From an uncultured Clostridia bacterium (GTDB taxonomy: Bacteria; Bacillota; Clostridia; Christensenellales; UBA1242), in NCBI GenBank assembly GCA_947624415.1, contig CANQKH010000004.1, positions 37,936 to 101,935 on the forward strand: a DNA stretch of 64,000 nucleotides. Reading direction: 5' to 3'. A model generated the notes under the pieces. That model saw nothing but the letters and a program-made list of their open reading frames with translations, made no database searches and was not told the origin of the DNA. The translations under genes and the position numbers were made by a program. Positions 42,073 through 51,296 of the stretch are shown piece by piece. Every line of letters begins with the position of its first letter. The first letter of the stretch is position 1.

Positions 42073-43254
42073 TTATAACACAAAATGCAAAATGTCAATT
42101 AAAATTACAGCACCGAATAAAATGAATAATCCTATAGTATGAATCATATTTTCAATTTCTCTCTTTATCGGTTTTTTACGTATTGCCTCGATTGTAGTAA
42201 ACAAAACGTGTGAACCATCCAGTGCTGGAATTGGCAAAATATTAAAAATAGCAAGGTTTGCAGAAATTAAAGGTATTAATAATAATAAATTCATCGCGTT
42301 TGCCCTGGTAAAACTTGCAATGGTTGCAATTGTTGTTATTGGGCCACCGATAGAAGATAATGGAAGTTGAAATGTTATTAATAACCATAAACTTTTTAGA
42401 ACAACAAAAGCCAAACCAAATGCAAAAGGCACAGCCCTTTTTACGGCTTCTATAAAGGTATGGACATATGCTTTTGCCTCAAAATTACAAACATAAATAT
42501 ATTGAAAATCTTCAGTAGGCTTATTTTCTTCATCATATTTTTGTATTTTTACAAGGTAAGGTGCAATCTTTATATTCTTATACTTCCCATCTCTTTTTAC
42601 AACAGCATCAAAAATAGCACTCTCTCTATAGTTCTCATCTGGTAAATTTTCTTGATTGCTATTTAATGAAATTAAAATGCTTGACATTAAATCTTGATAT
42701 GTTGTTCCATAGGCAAAATCGATTTTTTTGCCATTCATCGAAACTACAACATCACCTTCTTGCAACATTTCATCCTCATTTAAATTGTATTTTATAACTT
42801 CTAATACTTGATCCTTATTTAAGCCGTTTACCTGTTCAATTTTTGCATAACTTGAAGCCGATGTGTCAATTATTGATTTTACCTGAGGAATGTCATATCC
42901 AATAGAACATAGAAGTATTAATGAAAATATAACGGCTGTAGCAAAATTAAATGTTACACCTGCTAAAAAAACAAGAATGCGTTTCCAAGGTTTTTGATTG
43001 CTGAAGGCTTCGGGATCGTTGGCACTTGTTTCATCTTCACCGGCAAATGCGCAATATCCTCCTAACGGAAATAATCTTAGTGAAATTAATTCACCTCTTT
43101 TGTTTTTATGAGAAAAGAGGGCTTTGCCAAAGCCAACAGAAAATTCTGTTATTTTAAAATTCAACATTCGACCTATGGTATAGTGTCCAAATTCATGTAT
43201 TAAAACCATAAATAAAAGGACAACAACGGCTAATATAATATATAATATAGACAT
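42073..43254 (-). CDS. rseP: RIP metalloprotease RseP/RasP
   Basis: VLIHEFGHYTIGRM HEXXH; PDZ-like region; NILPIPALDGSHVLF. Confidence 0.95.
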   Translation of the reverse strand: MSILYIILAVVVLLFMVLIHEFGHYTIGRMLNFKITEFSVGFGKALFSHKNKRGELISLRLFPLGGYCAFAGEDETSANDPEAFSNQKPWKRILVFLAGVTFNFATAVIFSLILLCSIGYDIPQVKSIIDTSASSYAKIEQVNGLNKDQVLEVIKYNLNEDEMLQEGDVVVSMNGKKIDFAYGTTYQDLMSSILISLNSNQENLPDENYRESAIFDAVVKRDGKYKNIKIAPYLVKIQKYDEENKPTEDFQYIYVCNFEAKAYVHTFIEAVKRAVPFAFGLAFVVLKSLWLLITFQLPLSSIGGPITTIATIASFTRANAMNLLLLIPLISANLAIFNILPIPALDGSHVLFTTIEAIRKKPIKREIENMIHTIGLFILFGAVILIDILHFVL

Positions 43255-43264
43255 TTTACCTCGT

Positions 43265-43344
43265 ATTGATATTTTATTATATTAATTGATATTTTATTAT
43301 ATTAATTGATATTTTATTATATTAATTGATATTTTATTATATTA
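43265..43344. repeat. Perfect tandem repeat, 4 x 20 bp (ATTGATATTTTATTATATTA)
   Basis: Counted directly; overlaps the last codons of cdsA and fills the cdsA-rseP gap. Confidence 0.97.
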
Positions 43345-44299
43345 AAAGAAAAATTATACTAAAAGATATAAACACAATTGGTGCTACAATAAAGTGTGAA
43401 TCAAATCTATCTAATATTCCTCCATGCCCCGGCATAATTTTCCCAGAATCCTTAATACCGGCACTTCTTTTAAAGAAACTTTCAAGTAAATCTCCTCCCT
43501 GTCCTACTAAGGAACCTACTGCCGAAATAATACCGACTTTCCAAAGAGTTATATTTGCTCTTGAAAGTAAAGTAGACATAGAAGGCACTGCATTAAACAA
43601 GCAAAATACTGTTATTGATAAAAGCACACACCAAATAAGGCCTCCTATAGCACCAGATATTGTTTTCTTTGGACTAATTTTGGGTGCTAATTTCTTTCCA
43701 CCGATTACGCTACCTGTAAGATAAGCAAATGTATCAGTAAATATTGGAATAAGAAAAGCTAATAACAGACAGAAAAATGAAATTTTTCCACCAAAATCTG
43801 TTAGTGCAAATGTTGAAGATAAATCTTCAAAATGATTTATTAATACTAAAAATGATATTAAAAATGTTGGATAAATAAACACTACCGCAGTGTTTAATGC
43901 TTTAATAATTGAAAATTTCCATATAGAAGTAATATCTTTCCTGGTCTTCAATTCTATTCTCGTTTTCTTAAATGAAATTAATGGGATTAAGAAAGATATT
44001 ATGAAAAACAGCACCATTGTTGCTACCGCAATTATAATTGTATACAAAACTCCAATTTGTGCATCATATTTAATTCCTAAAATATACGCCAACAGCAAAA
44101 AGCACGGAAAAATGGTGGATAAATATTTATCGTTAAATCTACCCATTTTTGTGAGCAGTCTTGACATTTCAAAACTACCTATTATTGCTATTAGCAAAAT
44201 AACTGCATCAAAAAAATAATTGCTAACAAAAATTTTTAATATAAAAGATATTGCTAATATAAATATAAAAACTATTGATGACATTAATCTTGTCTTCAC
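43337..44299 (-). CDS. cdsA: Phosphatidate cytidylyltransferase
   Basis: C-terminal KKTISGAIGG...SLVGQGGDLLESFFKRSAGIKDSGKIMPGHGGILDRFDS. Confidence 0.96.
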   Translation of the reverse strand: MKTRLMSSIVFIFILAISFILKIFVSNYFFDAVILLIAIIGSFEMSRLLTKMGRFNDKYLSTIFPCFLLLAYILGIKYDAQIGVLYTIIIAVATMVLFFIISFLIPLISFKKTRIELKTRKDITSIWKFSIIKALNTAVVFIYPTFLISFLVLINHFEDLSSTFALTDFGGKISFFCLLLAFLIPIFTDTFAYLTGSVIGGKKLAPKISPKKTISGAIGGLIWCVLLSITVFCLFNAVPSMSTLLSRANITLWKVGIISAVGSLVGQGGDLLESFFKRSAGIKDSGKIMPGHGGILDRFDSHFIVAPIVFISFSIIFLLI

Positions 44300-44994
44300 T
44301 TTACGCCTCCGTATCTTCTATCCCTCTTTTGATATGTCTTTAAAACTTTTATAAATTCTCTTTCATTAAAATCTGGCCAATAAACTTTTGGGAAGTAAAA
44401 TTCACTATATGCCATTTGATACAAAAGAAAATTTGAAACGCGTTGTTCACCACTAGTACGAACAATTATATCTGGGTCTGGTAAATTTTTAGTGTCTAAA
44501 TATTTAATAAAAAGTTCGTTGTTTACTTCATGATGACTTTCTTTTATTAGTTTATTAATCGCTCTTAAAATCTCATCTCTTCCACCATAATTAAGTGCTA
44601 AAGTTAGAGTGAGTTTATCACATTTCTCAGTTTTTCTTCTTGCATCCTCTAAAATAGAAACTAAATCTTCGGGAAATGGATTTAGTGTTCCAATATAATT
44701 TATTTTTACACTATCACCGACAAATTTATCTCTATTTTCTGATATATAATTCCGCACTAACTGAAAAATACCATCTATTTCTTCTTTATCCCTTTTCCAA
44801 TTTTCAGTAGAAAAAGCAAACAATGTCAAAAATTTAATACCATATTTTAAACAATACTCAATGGTTCGTTCAACTGCAAATATCCCGACCTTATGACCGT
44901 AATTTCTAGGAAATCCTCTTTTTTTTGCCCATCTGCCATTCCCATCCATAATAATTGCTAAATGATTAGGTATTTTTTTTGGTTTAAAAGTCAT
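44296..44994 (-). CDS. uppS: Isoprenyl transferase (undecaprenyl diphosphate synthase)
   Basis: HLAIIMDGNGRWAKKRGFPRNYGHKVG; LTLFAFSTENWKR; DPDIIVRTSGEQRVSNFLLYQMAYSEFYF. Confidence 0.97.
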   Translation of the reverse strand: MTFKPKKIPNHLAIIMDGNGRWAKKRGFPRNYGHKVGIFAVERTIEYCLKYGIKFLTLFAFSTENWKRDKEEIDGIFQLVRNYISENRDKFVGDSVKINYIGTLNPFPEDLVSILEDARRKTEKCDKLTLTLALNYGGRDEILRAINKLIKESHHEVNNELFIKYLDTKNLPDPDIIVRTSGEQRVSNFLLYQMAYSEFYFPKVYWPDFNEREFIKVLKTYQKRDRRYGGVK

Positions 44995-45031
44995 TTTATT
45001 ATAGTCCTTTTTTTATAAATTTTCTTAAAGA

Positions 45032-45598
45032 CTATATTTCCATAATCTCTTTTTCTTTTGTCCTAAAATTATCATCTACTTCTTGACAACTATTGTCTAT
45101 CATAGTTTGAATTTCATCTTCATAACGTTTTTGCTCATCTTCAGAAATTTCACCATCTTTTTGTAAATCTTTTATCATTTCCATTGCATCTCTACGAGCA
45201 TTTCTTATTGTTACTTTTGTCTCCTCTGCAATTTTTTTTATGTCTTTTACTAATTCTTTTCGTCTTTCCTCAGTAAGCATTGGGAAAACCAATCTTATTG
45301 TTTTTCCATCTTCATTGGGATTAACTCCAAGGTCGGCAGCAGCAATTGCTTTTACAACATTTTTAACTTGGCTTTGATCCCAAACAGATATTGCAAGTAT
45401 TCTTGCTTCAGGAACTGTTATACTTGCCATATTTTTTATTGGAGTTGGCACTCCATAATAATCTATTGAAACTTTATCCAAAATATGCGGATTAGCTCTT
45501 CCTGCTCTTACCACCATATATTCATTTAGTTGATGATTTAAAGATTTATTAATTTCCTCTTTGCAGGATTCCTTTATTTCTAAAAACATTTCATTCAT
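45032..45598 (-). CDS. frr: Ribosome recycling factor
   Basis: VVRAGRANPHILDKVSIDYYGVPTPIKNMASI. Confidence 0.97.
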   Translation of the reverse strand: MNEMFLEIKESCKEEINKSLNHQLNEYMVVRAGRANPHILDKVSIDYYGVPTPIKNMASITVPEARILAISVWDQSQVKNVVKAIAAADLGVNPNEDGKTIRLVFPMLTEERRKELVKDIKKIAEETKVTIRNARRDAMEMIKDLQKDGEISEDEQKRYEDEIQTMIDNSCQEVDDNFRTKEKEIMEI

Positions 45599-45827
45599 AT
45601 ATTATTCTCCTGGCTCTATTTTACTATAAAAGTAAAAATATTGCAAATGTTTTCTTATTAATTAAAAAATTAATTGTTCAATAACAATAAATTTTACTTT
45701 TTACGTATGAAATGTAAATCATAGTAATATTAAATTAATACTCTACATTTTTTCTTAATTAGTATAAAAAATACATCATTTTTACTTTTACTTAAATTTT
45801 ATAAGAAAACATTTATATGAATATAAA

Positions 45828-45868
45828 TAAAAATACACCTCATTTATTTTAAAATTGAGATGTATTTT
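45828..45868 (-). terminator. Hairpin after tsf
   Basis: AAAATACAcCTCA...TGAGaTGTATTTT inverted repeat between tsf and frr. Confidence 0.65.
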
Positions 45869-45876
45869 ACATAAAT

Positions 45877-46533
45877 TTAATTATTTCCCTTCATTTGCTT
45901 TGCAACTTCCTCGGCAAGATTGTCTTGACGTTTTTCCAATCCTTCGCCCATTTCATATCTAACAAATCTTCTAATTGAAATTTTTTCTCCAATTTGAAGT
46001 ATCTTTTCGTTAATATATTGAGAAATCGTCATTTCAGGATTTTTAACAAATGGTTGTTCCATTAAACAAACATCTTGATAAAATTTTTTAACTCTTCCTT
46101 CAACCATTTTTTCAATTATCTGAGCTGGTTTTCCCTCATTTAAGGCTTGATTTCTTAAAATTTCTTTTTCTTTTTCAAGTTCTTCCGTTGGAACATCTTC
46201 TATTCTAACATATTTAGGTGCTGCTGCTGCAATTTGAAGAGCAACATCATGACCAATTTCCTGAAAAGCATCTGTTTTAGCAACGAAATCAGTTTCACAA
46301 TTTACTTCTACTAAAACTCCAATCTTGCCTCCCATATGAATATATGAAGAAACAATGCCTTCTGAAGCAATTCTAGATTGTTTTTTGCTTGCTGCAGCAA
46401 TTCCTTTTTCTCTTAACCAAACCATTGCTTTTTCAAAGTCTCCATCGCTTTCTGTAAGAGCCTTTTTGCAATCCATCATTCCTGCGTTGGTTTTTGCTCT
46501 AAGTTCTGCAACATCTTTCGCTGTAAAATTCAT
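45877..46533 (-). CDS. tsf: Elongation factor Ts
   Basis: [40 protein letters not shown]. Confidence 0.97.
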   Translation of the reverse strand: MNFTAKDVAELRAKTNAGMMDCKKALTESDGDFEKAMVWLREKGIAAASKKQSRIASEGIVSSYIHMGGKIGVLVEVNCETDFVAKTDAFQEIGHDVALQIAAAAPKYVRIEDVPTEELEKEKEILRNQALNEGKPAQIIEKMVEGRVKKFYQDVCLMEQPFVKNPEMTISQYINEKILQIGEKISIRRFVRYEMGEGLEKRQDNLAEEVAKQMKGNN

Positions 46534-47453
46534 TACTCTTCCTCCTCTGGTTTTGTCTCTACTGTTGTTTCAGCAACTTCTTCTGGTTGAGAATCTTCAC
46601 CGTTTTCATTTTCTTTTTTATCCTCAGACTTTTTTCTTGAAGATTTTTTCTTGCCTTTTTTGATAGGATGTTCTTCACCAGCTTCAGCAATTTCAATATT
46701 TGGTTTTGTTTCAGTCAATGCTTTTTCAAGATCAATTTCTTCATCATCACTGTTATCTTTTTGCATTGAGACACCTTCACGGGCTTCAATTACTGCATCT
46801 GCAAGTGCGGCAATTATAAGTTTTACTGAACGAATTGCATCATCATTCCCAGGAATAACATAACTAATTCCTTCTGGATTACCATTTGTATCTACAAGGC
46901 CAACCATTGGAATTTCAAGTAATTTGCATTCATTAACGCAAATATGTTCACAATTTGGGTCAACAACTACAACTGCACCTGGAAGTTCTCTCATCTCTTT
47001 AATACCGCCAAGATTCTTCTCGAGTTTGTCTCTTTCTGCCTTAAGAAGAGTTACTTCTTTCTTTGGTAATAAATCAAATTCTCCTACTTTTTCCATTTGA
47101 TTCAGTCTGTTAAGTCTTTCTATTCTCGACTTAATAGTCTTAAAGTTTGTAAGGCATCCACCAAGCCAACGTGTATTAATGTAATACATACCACATCTTT
47201 CAGCCTCTTCCTTAACGGCATCTTGGGCTTGTTTTTTTGTCCCTACAAATAAAATTTTCTTTCCTGCAGCAGCAACATCTCTTATAAATGCATATGCTTT
47301 GTCCACCTGCTCAGAAGTCTGTTCAAGATTGATAATATGAATATCATTTCTTGCTGTGAAGATATATTTCTTCATCTTTGGGTTCCACTTTCTAGTTTGA
47401 TGTCCAAAATGAACACCAGCTTCAAGTAGTTGTTTCATTGAAATAACTGACAT
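46533..47453 (-). CDS. rpsB: 30S ribosomal protein S2 with charged C-terminal extension
   Basis: [32 protein letters not shown]-rich tail of ~75 aa. Confidence 0.97.
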   Translation of the reverse strand: MSVISMKQLLEAGVHFGHQTRKWNPKMKKYIFTARNDIHIINLEQTSEQVDKAYAFIRDVAAAGKKILFVGTKKQAQDAVKEEAERCGMYYINTRWLGGCLTNFKTIKSRIERLNRLNQMEKVGEFDLLPKKEVTLLKAERDKLEKNLGGIKEMRELPGAVVVVDPNCEHICVNECKLLEIPMVGLVDTNGNPEGISYVIPGNDDAIRSVKLIIAALADAVIEAREGVSMQKDNSDDEEIDLEKALTETKPNIEIAEAGEEHPIKKGKKKSSRKKSEDKKENENGEDSQPEEVAETTVETKPEEEE

Positions 47454-47633
47454 TTTAACTTTTTCCTCCTTTTGTTTTTGTCCTTCCCCATAGTTTTCTA
47501 TCTCTTAATCACAACCTCAGATAATTAATCTTTATAATTATGGCTAATATTAATCACATTGATTTTGTCATAATAAATTTAGGCAACCGCGATTAAAATA
47601 TACTATGAGTGCTATTTGTCCAATGACCCTGCT

Positions 47634-47662
47634 ATTATAACAAAGCCATCCATTTTTGTCAA
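47634..47662 (-). promoter_or_regulatory. Consensus sigma-A promoter for rpsB-tsf, with ~170-nt leader
   Basis: TTGACA-17 bp-TATAAT on - strand. Confidence 0.85.
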
Positions 47663-47730
47663 GTAATTTTACTTAATAAAAATGAAAAAGTGCATCATTT
47701 TATTAAAAGATGCACTTTTATCTTTAAATC

Positions 47731-48756
47731 TTATTTATCTTTTTTCTTTCTTAAATTTTTAGTAGTTGCCCATAGTGCAGGCATATTAAAATGCGAAGAA
47801 TACATCGTTGCCAATAATCCTACAAGAACTGCAAGAGCAACATTTCTTACACCTGGGACTGATAAGCATACAAATACAAGAGTTGCTAGTATAGCTAAAA
47901 TATAAGCAAGCATCTTTTTAAATGACAATTCTTTAACCACCATATCTGCAATTTGATTATTGGTTAAACCATCGCATTTCCCTGTTTTTGCATCATTTTT
48001 TTGTCTGTTTATGAAAATAAAGCAATTTAATACAGAAATAATGAACGTAGCAAGAAGTGCTACTGCAACATTAAAATTAACAACTATTCTACAAATCGAA
48101 ATTAGAGATACTGTTAATAATAAATCTAATGCAACTTGAAGAATCATCATAAATATCAAAGAGCGATATTTTCTTAATAACATATAAATTATAACACACA
48201 GAAGCCCCAAAGTAATTCCTGCAAACATTTTAACAATAAACATATAAGGGCTAGTAGCCTCTGTAAAATCAACAGAAGAAACTGCTAAATCAAAGTCGTT
48301 GTAGTCAAATTCAGCAACAATTTTCTCTCTTAAATCAACATTTTCTAAAAGGATTTGTTGACTATCTTTAGAATTATTTTTAAAAACAACCTCAACCGCT
48401 TGACCATCATAAACATCGTAATCACTTATCGTTATTGTTGTAGTTCTGTATGATATAATTTTTAAATTACTACTATCAAAGATTGTTTCTAATTTATCTT
48501 TTAGACTTTTATAATCTTCCTTTTTGTCTAAATCATAAATAGTTGTTTCTATTTTCTCTTCATTATTTACATAGATTTTAACTGAACTAAAGCCAGAAAA
48601 ATCACTGCCTAAATTAAAATTTATTGTGCAAACAACAATCAGTGCTATAAGCATTAATATTATTGGTCCTATGATATAATAAATGAAATTTTTGCTTATA
48701 TTTAATTTACTATCTTTAAATTTCTTTTCTAGGTTTTTAAGCATTTTCCACCTCCT
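47731..48756 (-). CDS. secF: Protein translocase subunit SecF
   Basis: SecF-like: LNISKNFIYYIIGPIILMLIALIVVCTINFNLGSDFSGFSS; multi-TM; adjacent to secD. Confidence 0.87.
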   Translation of the reverse strand, partial: RRWKMLKNLEKKFKDSKLNISKNFIYYIIGPIILMLIALIVVCTINFNLGSDFSGFSSVKIYVNNEEKIETTIYDLDKKEDYKSLKDKLETIFDSSNLKIISYRTTTITISDYDVYDGQAVEVVFKNNSKDSQQILLENVDLREKIVAEFDYNDFDLAVSSVDFTEATSPYMFIVKMFAGITLGLLCVIIYMLLRKYRSLIFMMILQVALDLLLTVSLISICRIVVNFNVAVALLATFIISVLNCFIFINRQKNDAKTGKCDGLTNNQIADMVVKELSFKKMLAYILAILATLVFVCLSVPGVRNVALAVLVGLLATMYSSHFNMPALWATTKNLRKKKDK

Positions 48757-50143
48757 CCTGAGATGAAACATTTTCTTCGCTAATTATTTCTACTTCATCT
48801 TCTTTTATTTCAATAATGTTTTTATCTCTATACAAATGAAGTTTTTTTGATTTTGTGCTGTTTATTTTAAGGTAAATATTAATGAACCATCTTAAAAGAA
48901 GTTGTGTGCAGATAAATGACAATATGCTCCCCAAAAACAATGTAATTGCAAAACATTTTAATGAAGAAGGGACTAAAGCCCAAATCAATATGGATGCAAT
49001 AGCAATAATTGCACTAACATCTAATAATGGGAATAATGCTTTTTTCTGTCCACTTTTACATGAAAGATGAATCTTTTTACCTACTGAATATTCTTCTCTT
49101 ATTTTTTCAAAAACGAAAGAATGAGCAAAAACTGTTATTATAAATGCCATCACGCATCCTACAACTCCCGCAATGTTTAACATAATGAATGGAATAGATT
49201 GCATTAAGAAAGCAAAGAATATTAGGTAAAATGTCAATGATAATATTGCTAATAAACCTAAATCAGCATATCTTATCCACATAAATATAAAAGCAATAAG
49301 AATTACAACAATCATTGCAATACCTATATAAAGTTGAGTATTTTTACCTAAAATAGGACTTATTTTGCTTACTTCCTTTAATTTTAATTTAACATCAAGC
49401 ATTCCCCCAGTTATATTGTAAGCCAATTCACGAGCACTTGTATTGTCTTCGGTGGAGTAAGTTCCAGAGGAGGTAACAAAAATTTCATCTTCTTTTAAAT
49501 CTTTATAATCAAGTTCTACAAATACATTATCGCTGCTTATTTTTTCCAAATAGATATATATTTTTTTGTCGGTTGTATTTTTTGAGACATCCTTAATGTG
49601 TTTAATTTTGTTTTTTGAAGAACTTGCAAATTTTAAAGTAAGTCCAATTTGTGCACTTTCATAATCATAATCTGGAGTTACTGATTCTAAATCACTTGAA
49701 TTTAACAGGCTTTCTGGAGTATTGCTATCACTTGCACTTTCTGCCGTGAAAAACATTTTTTTGCTGTCTTCAATCAACTCAAATACATCATTTAAATATA
49801 GACCTGGAATTTCTGAATTTGATGCAAGCAAGGAAATTTTATTTCCACCCTGTCTTCTTATTTCCAACTCTGTAAAACGCTCATATTTTAACGCTGTTTG
49901 CAATTTTTCTAAAGACGAATCAATGGCATCTGAAAGATTTTTCCTTGAATCCGCAGGCAAACTACATTCATATAATGCCGATACTCCCCCATTTAAATCT
50001 AATGATTTTTTTGTTGCCTTTACAAAACCATTATATTTATTGGTTGAATATGGAACACTAAAAGGACATACACATAATAGTATGCCCAGTATAGCAATAA
50101 TTGCTATAAAAATAAATTTTATTATTGCGTGTCTTTTTAACAT
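48737..50143 (-). CDS. secD: Protein translocase subunit SecD
   Basis: KKSLDLNGGVSALYEC, ARELAYNITGGMLDVKLKLKEVS; TM block. Confidence 0.87.
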   Translation of the reverse strand: MLKRHAIIKFIFIAIIAILGILLCVCPFSVPYSTNKYNGFVKATKKSLDLNGGVSALYECSLPADSRKNLSDAIDSSLEKLQTALKYERFTELEIRRQGGNKISLLASNSEIPGLYLNDVFELIEDSKKMFFTAESASDSNTPESLLNSSDLESVTPDYDYESAQIGLTLKFASSSKNKIKHIKDVSKNTTDKKIYIYLEKISSDNVFVELDYKDLKEDEIFVTSSGTYSTEDNTSARELAYNITGGMLDVKLKLKEVSKISPILGKNTQLYIGIAMIVVILIAFIFMWIRYADLGLLAILSLTFYLIFFAFLMQSIPFIMLNIAGVVGCVMAFIITVFAHSFVFEKIREEYSVGKKIHLSCKSGQKKALFPLLDVSAIIAIASILIWALVPSSLKCFAITLFLGSILSFICTQLLLRWFINIYLKINSTKSKKLHLYRDKNIIEIKEDEVEIISEENVSSQEEVENA

Positions 50144-50225
50144 TTTAGTCCTTTTAACTCTCTTTAATATTAACTACTAGACTATTATAAAGAATTAAAA
50201 GGCTGTTGTCAAATATTTTTAAGTT

Positions 50226-50645
50226 TTAATTACTACTTTTTTTAATATTTACGCAAATTATTCCACAAATAGCACCTATTACCGCACCAAATACCACATC
50301 AGTGAGCAAAGTTATATCAAATGTAAACGAGCCACTAAGTGCAGAAAAGACTAAAAATGCTAAAATTGTGTAAATAAAGCCTATTAATAGTCCACTTACA
50401 AGTCCTAACTCCTTTGATTTTCTTAAACTTAGAAATACTCCCAGAAATACACTAACACCTTTTATCACTTGATTGACAGGGAAAATCGCACTATCCGGAA
50501 TATTAGTAAATTTTAATAAAAATGCAAAAACAAGGACTAGAACAAGAGAGATACAAAGAGCAATAAGCGTTCCTTTAATCAACAATCCCAAAATATTCAA
50601 ACTTGTGGATTCCTTTAAAGAGTGTGTTTTTGCTTTCATTTTCAT
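50226..50645 (-). CDS. TIGR04086-like small membrane protein
   Basis: ~139 aa, four TM helices, between secD and yajC as in other Clostridia. Confidence 0.7.
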   Translation of the reverse strand: MKMKAKTHSLKESTSLNILGLLIKGTLIALCISLVLVLVFAFLLKFTNIPDSAIFPVNQVIKGVSVFLGVFLSLRKSKELGLVSGLLIGFIYTILAFLVFSALSGSFTFDITLLTDVVFGAVIGAICGIICVNIKKSSN

Positions 50646-50739
50646 AATTGACCCCTTTTAACAAAAATATACTTATTTTCTAAATTAAATTATGAGGCCA
50701 TAAATAAAAAAATGACTATTCGACAAAAAAGTGAAGATT

Positions 50740-51237
50740 TTACTCTTCACTTTTTGGTGCATCGTCTGTGTCATTATCATCTGGAGAAGTAACGTTTTCT
50801 GAATCTTCACTGGCTTCATTTTTCTTTTCTTCGTTACTTTCACTTTCTTCATGTTCATTGCTGATATTTTCTTGCTCTTCATTTTGATTTTCTTCTGTCT
50901 TTTCCTCTGAAGTCCCAACTTCTTGGCCTTGTTGAGTTCCGTCGACAGTTCCATCATCAAAGATTTTATAAATAGCAAAAGCATCTATTGAAACATAACC
51001 TGTATTGTTTTCATCTCCAGTCTCAATGGTTACAACTTTTCTATCAAATTCATCTCTTATACTAATTATAGTTCCATAAATTCCATTTGTCGTTAAAACC
51101 TTATCACCAATTTTTAATGAATTGGTTTGTTCTTGCATTCTTAAATTTTCTTTTTTATTTCTTGAATACATCATAACAGGATACATTATAATAAGCACAA
51201 CAATAAAAACAATAAGGATAATTTGTGTAACTTCCAT
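50740..51237 (-). CDS. yajC: Preprotein translocase subunit YajC with acidic C-terminal tail
   Basis: N-terminal TM; MYSRNKKENLRMQEQTNSLKIGDKVLTTNGIYGTIISI. Confidence 0.93.
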   Translation of the reverse strand: MEVTQIILIVFIVVLIIMYPVMMYSRNKKENLRMQEQTNSLKIGDKVLTTNGIYGTIISIRDEFDRKVVTIETGDENNTGYVSIDAFAIYKIFDDGTVDGTQQGQEVGTSEEKTEENQNEEQENISNEHEESESNEEKKNEASEDSENVTSPDDNDTDDAPKSEE

Positions 51238-51296
51238 TTATTTCCTCCTTAAATATGAGTTTAGCATAAAATTTTACTATTTCCAAATATTTTCTT

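Noticed and set aside
43265-43344. Possible CRISPR array (regular 20-bp repeats)
   Set aside because: Units are contiguous with no spacers and no cas genes; it is a simple tandem repeat.
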